Below are positions 57,501 to 64,000 of a DNA stretch of 64,000 nucleotides, piece after piece. The first letter of the stretch is position 1. Every line of letters begins with the position of its first letter. The stretch covers positions 62,001 through 126,000 of the forward strand of contig CAKJVC010000006.1 in the NCBI GenBank assembly GCA_918026815.1. Direction: 5' to 3'. The notes under the pieces were generated by a model. The model was not told where the DNA came from. It ran no database searches and was given only the letters and a program-made list of their open reading frames with translations. The translations under genes were made by a program, and so were the position numbers. The stretch is from Chalara sp. BL73. Lineage: Eukaryota > Ascomycota > Leotiomycetes > Helotiales.

Positions 57501-58151
57501 GGTTCACAATAGCGAAAGGTCATAAATTTTGGTGTCTGACAGATCAGGCACTGATAACTTTAGCCTATAGTTCCAATTTATGACGCATCCTTATGTTGAG
57601 GCAATACTTAAGGTGTATGCAATATACCCCACTCTTGTAACTTCATTGGAGCTGGTCTTGGCTAAGGAAGGAGGTGATCTGAGCCACATCATGCAGATTG
57701 AGACTTATACTAAAAGCACAATGCTAATGCTGGAGAATATTTAAGCTATACGGAATGTAAGGATGCTTCGGTATCTTATATCTTTGGCTAGAAAACTTGT
57801 TTCAGAGGATTAAAAGCAAAGTATATTCGAGAATCTGTCCAAAACTTCTTGAACTATCGAGGATGGCTTCTGAGGCAATCAAGCAGTGAAATCAGGCGAA
57901 AATCAAACTGTTGTGTGTGGTGATTTCACATACTTAAGTAGCATGTCGCAGAGTTCTAAAATTATACGAAGCAGAAGCTCAGCAAAAGCGAAGAAATTTC
58001 ACCGAGCCGGAGTATCATAATATAGCTATGATGGTATCAAGTGCTCGCATTCTTTTAGAGAGAGACTCCAAGCGACAAACCAATAAGTCATTCCCCCGAA
58101 CCCACGCTGCTATGTCGACTCTCAATCAGGCAAGTATATCGCAAAAGTGGA
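57501..58151. other. Intergenic, no gene
   Basis: AT-rich spacer holding the 5' flank of the deacetylase and the 3' flank of the cysteine-rich secreted protein. Nothing recognised. Confidence 0.4.
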
Positions 58152-58894
58152 CTAGCATCTATTGCGCCGAACAACAACGTTCCATTTAGCAGTATCGAAG
58201 AATTGCCCCTTGATACATTGTTGTTTGAAGCGGGAACAGTGGAACTGGCATTCATCGACAATGGACTTAGCGTACTCTGCAACGGTGTGGCAACTATTCG
58301 AGATACCGAAGTCGTTCTGTGAGACGATACTTATCAGTATAGCGTCTGAAGTGAAGCCAGGCATAGAGGCATGCAAAAGGGGATGGATTTTATTCTTACA
58401 TTGTTGCAGACATAGATGGCGGAGTTCCAGGAGCAGCTGACGCGGTTGCAGTATTTGGGACCAGAATCGCAGTGGATGCCCTGATCCTCTTGCTTGTGGA
58501 GGTATCTGACACCCTCATAGCTAAATCTGATCAGAATAATTATATCTTGGCGCCAGGGGAGAAGCTCACATGGCTTTAGAGATTGCTAAGTCGCCTTCAC
58601 TGTAGATTTTTCAGCTCGTCATCTGGGCAAATGCTTCACCTTTCCTGGAGTTGAGAAGTACTTACACCTTGTTGCACACAGGTGGTGGGTCCTACAGAGT
58701 TGGTGTTAATATTGAGTTCTTCCATGTGTAAGATGAGACTTTACTGGGATGAGCTCGGATCGAGGGCGAAGAATCTGGTCGATGGGGTACGCCACGGTTT
58801 GGCTGGTAGCTACAACTGCGCCTCCATCAATGATGGGAGATGCAAGGACGACGCTGATGGCTGCCATAGCAGGGAGAACCTTAGTGAAATGCAT
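58152..58894 (-). CDS. Small secreted protein with ten cysteines, effector-like family
   Basis: Exons 58894-58745, 58691-58666, 58520-58400 and 58316-58152 give 153 aa. The second exon is a 26-nt micro-exon whose removal or misplacement breaks the frame. Seen: signal peptide (MHFTKVLPAMAAISVVLAS), a short pro-region with dibasic-poor sequence, then a domain with the conserved theme GVRYLHKQ, YCNRVSCSWNSAIYVCNN, SCHTVAEYAKSIV and a C-terminal WNVVVRRNRC. I know this theme (GRVSCSYNSAIWWCND ... WNVIV-x-x-x-x-C) from many anonymous secreted proteins of ascomycetes; none has a firmly known function to me. Ten cysteines would make up to five disulfides. It lies downstream of the oxygenase gene on the same strand. 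Structure good, role unknown. Confidence 0.78.
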
Positions 58895-59418
58895 GTTTAC
58901 GGTTGTCAGGTACAGAATAGGTTTGTTTCGTTATAGGGTGTAAGACTGGTGAAGGAGACTTATTGCAGAGAAAGTCGAGATTTATGGCATGGAGGTTGAG
59001 AGGAAGAGATTGGATTGCTAATAAAGCTGTGGTAATAAAAAATCCAGAGCGAGGAACTTCTGCGACTACTTTGTTCTGAAAATGCTGGCATTAGGCCGCT
59101 CGTAAAATAATCACCTATCATGGCCGATCCTCCTTTGAATATATTGTTTGTGGACTGATGCAAAGGTGCCTACCGGGAGGTAAACTCTAAACTCCATGTC
59201 ACTGAGCAATCAACGGTACTGCTGTAAGTATTGAAATTCCAATAAATCAGGAAGATACCACTATCTCGAGTCTCAACTAACAATTCAAAGCGCTTCATCG
59301 TGTGTAAAGTGTTCAATGATATCAATTCTCAAATATTTCCTTGCTATGCATATCCCAGATGTGTTGCGCCATATTGCTTTGTGCCCAGCCCTAGCTCTCT
59401 TCACCGCGCCTAGTACGA
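58895..59418. other. Promoter of the cysteine-rich secreted protein
   Basis: About 520 nt with a CT-rich leader on the reverse strand close to 58895 and no coding frame. Confidence 0.4.
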
Positions 59419-60339
59419 TTACTTCGCGTCCCTGATAAGCTCATACATGATATCCGTCCTCACCGTATACTTTGTCCCTTTGATCACATCATCACCAGCA
59501 TGAAACAACCTCTTATGCTGGAAAATCAGTACCCTGCCTGCCTTGGGATCAACATCCAGTCTCCTCGTCTCGTTGCTGCTCAAAAAGGTCGTCGCGCCAC
59601 CTTGGAGCTCTGCCTCTGGGTTCTCCTGCTTCGAATCATTCAGATAAAGATGGATCGTGAAATGTGTCCTCAGAATCTTCCCGCCAACTTCTTCCCCATA
59701 GTACCCATCACAATGGGGTCTGAAAAACTGCCCGGGCCCATATTTCAGAAATCGCAATCGCTTATTCACGCAATGGAACCTCCAGTCTGAGGTCGACTTG
59801 CCATTCATCTTTCCGCCACCCAGAAGCTCGCCCTCGTTGAATGCGGTTAGACGTTCCTTGAGAGCGGGGACTTTCTCCATCCTGGACCACAGCCTATCGA
59901 CGATCTCCTGGTTGTCCCAGATAATCCTGTCGCTGTTCCGGTACGTGGGTTCGAGCACCTCCCGGCCGCCACCAACGTTCACCATGGCGGGGGACCAGGA
60001 CGAGTCACCGACTTTATCCTTATCAAGAACGCTGGACTCGGCGAGCTCGATGAGATTTTTGCATTCTGAGGGACTGAGAACGTGGTCGAGGACCACAGCG
60101 TAGCCCCCCGCCAGTTCGGGAAGCGATGTTTTGGCGAAGTCGATTGTTTGGAACTTGATAGGCTCCGCATCTGAGGGTCGAGATATAAGATAGTCTGCGG
60201 GGATCTCAACATCCTTCGACTCATAGGATGTGAATTTTGCCTTTGGTTGGACCATTGTGGCGGTCTTAGATTGGCGTTTTGTGGACACGTATCTTGCTAC
60301 AAAGATGGCGCATAAAAGAATTACGACTGTGTAAAGCAT
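59419..60339 (-). CDS. Prolyl 4-hydroxylase-like 2OG-Fe(II) dioxygenase, membrane-anchored
   Basis: Single-exon 306-aa protein of the P4H alpha-like oxygenase superfamily, which hydroxylates proline in proteins or small molecules using Fe(II), ascorbate and 2-oxoglutarate. Seen: an N-terminal transmembrane anchor (MLYTVVILLCAIFVARYV), a DHVLSPSECKNLI opening strand-helix, the iron ligands His209 and Asp211 in FRPHCDGYY, distal His280 in RLFHAGDD, and Arg294 in TVRTDIMYE for 2OG binding. The frame stays open upstream of 60339, but the residues there lack an ATG. The anchor suggests an ER or Golgi lumenal enzyme. Fungal members are poorly characterised; the target is unknown. Confidence 0.88.
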   Translation of the reverse strand: MLYTVVILLCAIFVARYVSTKRQSKTATMVQPKAKFTSYESKDVEIPADYLISRPSDAEPIKFQTIDFAKTSLPELAGGYAVVLDHVLSPSECKNLIELAESSVLDKDKVGDSSWSPAMVNVGGGREVLEPTYRNSDRIIWDNQEIVDRLWSRMEKVPALKERLTAFNEGELLGGGKMNGKSTSDWRFHCVNKRLRFLKYGPGQFFRPHCDGYYGEEVGGKILRTHFTIHLYLNDSKQENPEAELQGGATTFLSSNETRRLDVDPKAGRVLIFQHKRLFHAGDDVIKGTKYTVRTDIMYELIRDAK

Positions 60340-60961
60340 GCGGGTATCACCTGCTGATTTAAAACTGTATTCTCTGATCAGTAAAAAAAAAAATGATATG
60401 GATTGTAGGGTTTGCAACTGGAGGCGAGCACTGGTTGTTTTGTAGAAGCTTTTAAGGGTTGCCTAAATAACGCCCTGGCAACAAGCACAAACAAATCCCT
60501 ACGTAAATTTCAACTGGACAGAGTCCTTAAACGCACTAGAAGCCTGGAAAAGGCTGTTGACTCATTTTTGACACCAACTCGAGCCTTACATAAGCGCTAC
60601 GAATAATTCCCAGACAAGTAATAATTCCTAAGGTGATTCCTAGGCAGCCACACAGGAGGTGCAATGTGGCTATGAAACGTGATCACGTGATACTTCTCAT
60701 TCTACTGCGAGGTCTGACGGACAAAAGTAACTGTCTAGATTACCGTCAACATAAATTCAAGCTATTAGTGATCAGAAGAATGAGACCTCGCCTTCAAAAG
60801 GCAAAACTGTCAAGAGCGAGGACCCGCGCGTCACTTGCAGGTATGCAGAGCTGCTATTCAACCTCAAGCCTTATGATGATACCTTAACAATGATCTGAAT
60901 GTCTTTACCACTGGAAAATTTGGTGGGACATTTATTTTCTAAGCTTAATCAGAATTTCATT
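60340..60961. other. Intergenic, possible small frame
   Basis: A + strand frame at 60412-60606 (64 codons, includes FQLDRVLKRTRSLEKAVDSF, a helical basic stretch) is open but begins without ATG and shows no family. An ATCACGTGAT palindrome lies at 60682-60691. Near 60640-60670 AGCCACAC and GTGGCT form a short imperfect inverted repeat. No gene is called. Confidence 0.3.
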
Positions 60962-62876
60962 TCAAACACCGAGACTCTCTGCTAGACTTTTGATGTACTC
61001 GCATCGCTCAAATAGCTTTGCCTGCTCTATCTTGCGTTGCCGCATCTGCAGCTCAGGAGACCCCATTTCACCGAATTGCACATCATTAGATAGAATCTTT
61101 TGCTCTCCCACTATACCCTCGCCTTTGCCGTTATTCTTCCGCTTGAGAGATACTGATCCAGTCCCATATGGACCGCCAATTATTTGGATGTTCACTTCAG
61201 AGTCCCCAGATTTTCCAACAGCCTCGGGCCATCCTTGAGAGTGTTTACCAGAACCGTTGGGGTCTCCCGTATATGCAAAGTTGATGAGACTCTTGGCAAA
61301 CATCTCAGACAAAGCCAAATCCGACTCGCCCACTTCGCCCTCGGGGAAAAGTCCATTGAAAATATAATTCGTGTCAGAGCCATGCGAGATTCCGATATAT
61401 GGCATCCCAGCTTCAGCCCACATGTGTGTGAACATACTTTGATTAAACTCATAGAGCCTTACGCTGCCAAAACTCGGATCGAGCGAGGCTCGAGTTTGTT
61501 TCACCATTTCTGAGCCGAAGTCAATGGAAGAGCAAGTGAAAAGGATATCTCGAAGAATCCTCGAAACTCGGAAGTAGTGAACAGTGATCTCCGGATCTGA
61601 TGGCTTTGTGCGGCTCAAATAATTGTCAAGCTCCTCATCGAAGTCTTCTGGTGGATACAGAGAAAACAATTTCGAATACTGCTCAGAGGACAATCCATGA
61701 GCGAATTGCTTAATTGGTGCGACCATACCCGCTTCAGTCTTGACCATTTCTCCCATTCCCACATTCATAGCTCCGTCATCCTTCGTCCAACCATAGACCA
61801 TGCGTATGCCTATTTACCATTAATGATCATGAACCAAAACACAACAGAATAGAATTACCCTTCACGAATTTGCCGTCACGTATCAGATTTGACTGGCGAT
61901 CCGGCAGGAAATCATTATCAACGGACGGAATGAATGTGAATAACCCAGCTGGCGGATGGTTATCCATCGAATATTTCATTGCGGTACCTAAAAGCTCCTC
62001 CAGCGGTATTTTCCTAAGACACTCAATCATCTCTGCATCCTCCAACTTCCCACAACCGGTCTGTTCTGCTACAGCTAAGGTGTGAAGTTCAGTAGCATCG
62101 CTGGTCAAATTTAGCGCGGTGCTGGGTGGTCCAGACATGATCCAAGCCTGTTGGAATGGGACGCCTTTCTCCCCTCCATAAGCCATGATGTTCAGAGAAG
62201 CAAAAGTTCCACCTGAGCTCAGCCCATAGACCGTGATCTTCTCTGGATCCCCTCCGAATGCTAAAATATTATCTTTAATCCATTGCAGGGCCAACCTTTG
62301 ATCTCTTAGCCCAAGATTCAATGACTTGTTATCCTTCAATGTTTGAGATCGCGGAAATCCGAAAATGGTGAGACGGTAATTAATTGCCGCGTATATAATT
62401 GGCCTGTGGGTAGATGCTGAAAGCTTGAGCAACTTTGTTGGGTCAAAATGCGGATCATATGCTGATCCTTTGACGACTCCACCTCCATGAATCCAGACGA
62501 CAACTGGGAGTTTGCTCTCGGACGTGATGTCAACATTTGCTGGTCGGGCAATTCGGAGATTCAGGCAATCTTCACTGATTTCGGGCTCGATATCGAAGAA
62601 AGGAGGCATTGCCCACTGGACTTGGGGGCATGCTGGACCTCGGGCAGATGCGTCTACCTCTGTGCCAGATACCGGCGTGAACGACTCTGGTGGAGAGAAT
62701 CTTCTTGCCCCTGATGTATCATGGGCATATTTGATATTCCCGAAATGCTCGATTGAGTCCAATACCCCTCCTCTATATGTTACTCCGGTCTTGGGAATGG
62801 TGACAAGGTGTGTGGCATCAACGATAATACTGAAAAGAATACCTATTAAGCAAATGAACGATCTATCCATGGCCAT
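60962..62876 (-). CDS. Secreted type-B carboxylesterase/lipase
   Basis: Alpha/beta-hydrolase of the cholinesterase-like carboxylesterase family. Exons 62876-61859 and 61809-60962 give 621 aa. Seen: signal peptide (FICLIGILFSIIVDA), the SEDCLNLRI disulfide motif, oxyanion-hole HGGG (130-133), the nucleophile elbow GLSSG (Ser220; the family more often has GESAG), GLRDQRLALQWIKDNI, and a late GISHGSDT carrying the catalytic His. The second ATG at codon 3 (MDRS) is an equally good start. The Leu for Glu just before the nucleophile is within the GxSxG rule but is unusual. Length is slightly above the common 540-580. It would hydrolyse esters of unknown chain outside the cell. Confidence 0.9.
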
Positions 62877-64000
62877 GATTAGCTGTTTGAGCAGTAGAGT
62901 TTTTCCGTCTGATTGATATAAAATATCGAAGGAAGCTGGCCCAAAATGGGGAACTGGAGAGCGCCGACATATTATAGGCGCATTACAGAACGGATAATAT
63001 CCGTTACTTGCGGCTGATTAGAGTTTTCCGCACCGAGATGTTAGCCACGTTCCAACTGTTGTACACCATATATTTGAAAAGAAGGAAGGATTTGCTATGT
63101 ATCATCTCCGAACTGTGATGCCACAAATCATGTTCTTGTACTCATTATCTTTGTCAGAAAAGTTTTGTTGCGATCCGATTGCTGATCCATCCAGCTTGCT
63201 ATTTCAGTGCCGAGATGCACGGTTGGACCCGAGACACGACACTCACCAGGCACTCTTCTACTTATAAGAAATATAACAAGAGGCAGATGCAAAGGCAAAA
63301 GAAATTGGTTAAGGTATAATTTGTTAAATCGTACCTTAACTCAACAGCAGCCGATGACGTAAAGGGTTCCCGGCAGAAATGATCCCGGTCGTGTCGGCAA
63401 AAGGCGAGAGGACAGCTCTCTCCAATGACCAACTGACTAGAACTTATGGAAGGACTCGTAGATATCAATACAACGAAACATATGCCCTCTGAAGTTGTAT
63501 GTCTTCAAAAACAAAACCATGTTTCGCAAGAGATCTACTACAAACTTCGCGAACCTAATAACTCCCCCATAAACAAATGTCGATCTTAGCATTTGCTAAT
63601 CTTGCTCTGCTATTTGATCTTATAGAAAATCGCAAATGCCTCAAGCTGATTTTGACCCACGCGTGCCCGGCTCAGCATTGATGAATAGAAACTCAAGTCG
63701 ACAGACAGGGAGAGCTGGCGAACTCGGGCCACGAAAGTCAGTTAAGGTTAGAACGCCTCAGGCTGAGGGTTCCAGTCTCAGCAAGCATCTGGCCATATGA
63801 CCAAAACATCAGAAGAATCGGCATCGTGAGGTACTGTAATATCATGAAATCGGAGTGACTTGTCGTGTGAAATAATATAATTGTCAAGATAGAGTATTAA
63901 TAGCACATTGTACATTGTGGGCAACCAAATCCACGCTAGACCCAATAAAATCGCCAAGATGCACTAAACCTTAAACGCGGTCGGATGTCAAGTTTCTCCT
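62877..64000. other. Intergenic to window end
   Basis: Promoter of the carboxylesterase and about 1 kb of unannotated DNA. Near 63740-63785 short tRNA-like words occur (GGTTAGAAC, GGTTCCAGTC), but no cloverleaf can be drawn. No coding frame is supported. Confidence 0.4.

Noticed and set aside
63725..63790. tRNA-like words GGTTAGAAC and GGTTCCAGTC
   Set aside because: Too little sequence lies between the supposed D and T arms for an anticodon arm, and no acceptor stem pairs.
1..64000. CRISPR array, rRNA genes, phage or plasmid functions
   Set aside because: None seen; intron-rich eukaryotic gene structure throughout.

Overview
The window looks like nuclear DNA of a filamentous ascomycete (Pezizomycotina). 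Almost every gene is cut by short spliceosomal introns of about 45-65 nt, with GTRAGT-like donors, CTAAC/CTAAT-like branch sites and YAG acceptors. Coding regions show no operon-like packing. The proteins are typically fungal: split alpha/beta type I fatty acid synthase, Gtr1/RagA GTPase, a giant DUF6606/DUF3638/DUF3645 protein, DUF2855, small secreted cysteine proteins with Kex2-like sites, and decayed F-box and 2EXR genes. AT-rich, transposon-scarred stretches suggest past RIP-like mutation. I cannot name the class or species. Splice junctions below were placed by eye so that phases agree and family motifs are restored; they have not been tested against transcripts.

Layout. 0.3-2.2 kb: six-exon MFS (DHA1-type) transporter. 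2.2-5.1 kb: gene-poor, with a 146-bp tandem duplication. 5.2-5.9 kb: small secreted protein. 6.6-8.0 kb (-): DUF2855 protein. 10.3-11.1 kb: secreted CE3-like esterase. 11.6-16.5 kb (-): FAS alpha. 17.5-18.2 kb: intronless ORF with a LINE-type zinc knuckle. 18.8-19.3 kb: TA-flanked inverted-repeat element (MITE). 19.7-21.3 kb (-): ACS-family MFS transporter. 21.4-21.7 kb: pogo-like remnant. 22.3-22.8 kb (-): broken thioredoxin-reductase-like flavoprotein. 24.3-30.5 kb (-): FAS beta. 32.7-34.0 kb: secreted Ala-rich protein. 35.2-45.0 kb (-): 3150-residue DUF6606/DUF3638/DUF3645 protein. 45-50 kb: gene-poor with a 2EXR pseudogene. 50.2-52.0 kb: flavin monooxygenase. 52.9-54.1 kb: F-box pseudogene. 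54.6-55.8 kb (-): Gtr1. 56.5-57.5 kb (-): polysaccharide deacetylase-like. 58.2-58.9 kb (-): ten-cysteine secreted protein. 59.4-60.3 kb (-): membrane-anchored prolyl-4-hydroxylase-like oxygenase. 61.0-62.9 kb (-): secreted type-B carboxylesterase.

The most interesting region is 11.6-30.5 kb. It holds a complete alpha/beta pair of type I FAS genes on one strand. The alpha chain stops right after the ketosynthase and lacks the usual C-terminal phosphopantetheinyl transferase domain, as in some FAS pairs dedicated to secondary metabolism. Between the two subunits sit a transporter, two TIR elements, a LINE-like ORF and a dead flavoprotein gene, which looks like a specialised fatty-acyl cluster that has been invaded and partly eroded. 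No polyketide synthase, citrate synthase, P450 or cluster regulator is visible, so the product cannot be inferred. The genes beyond 50 kb (FMO, oxygenase, esterase, deacetylase) are ordinary accessory enzymes with no demonstrated link to the FAS pair.
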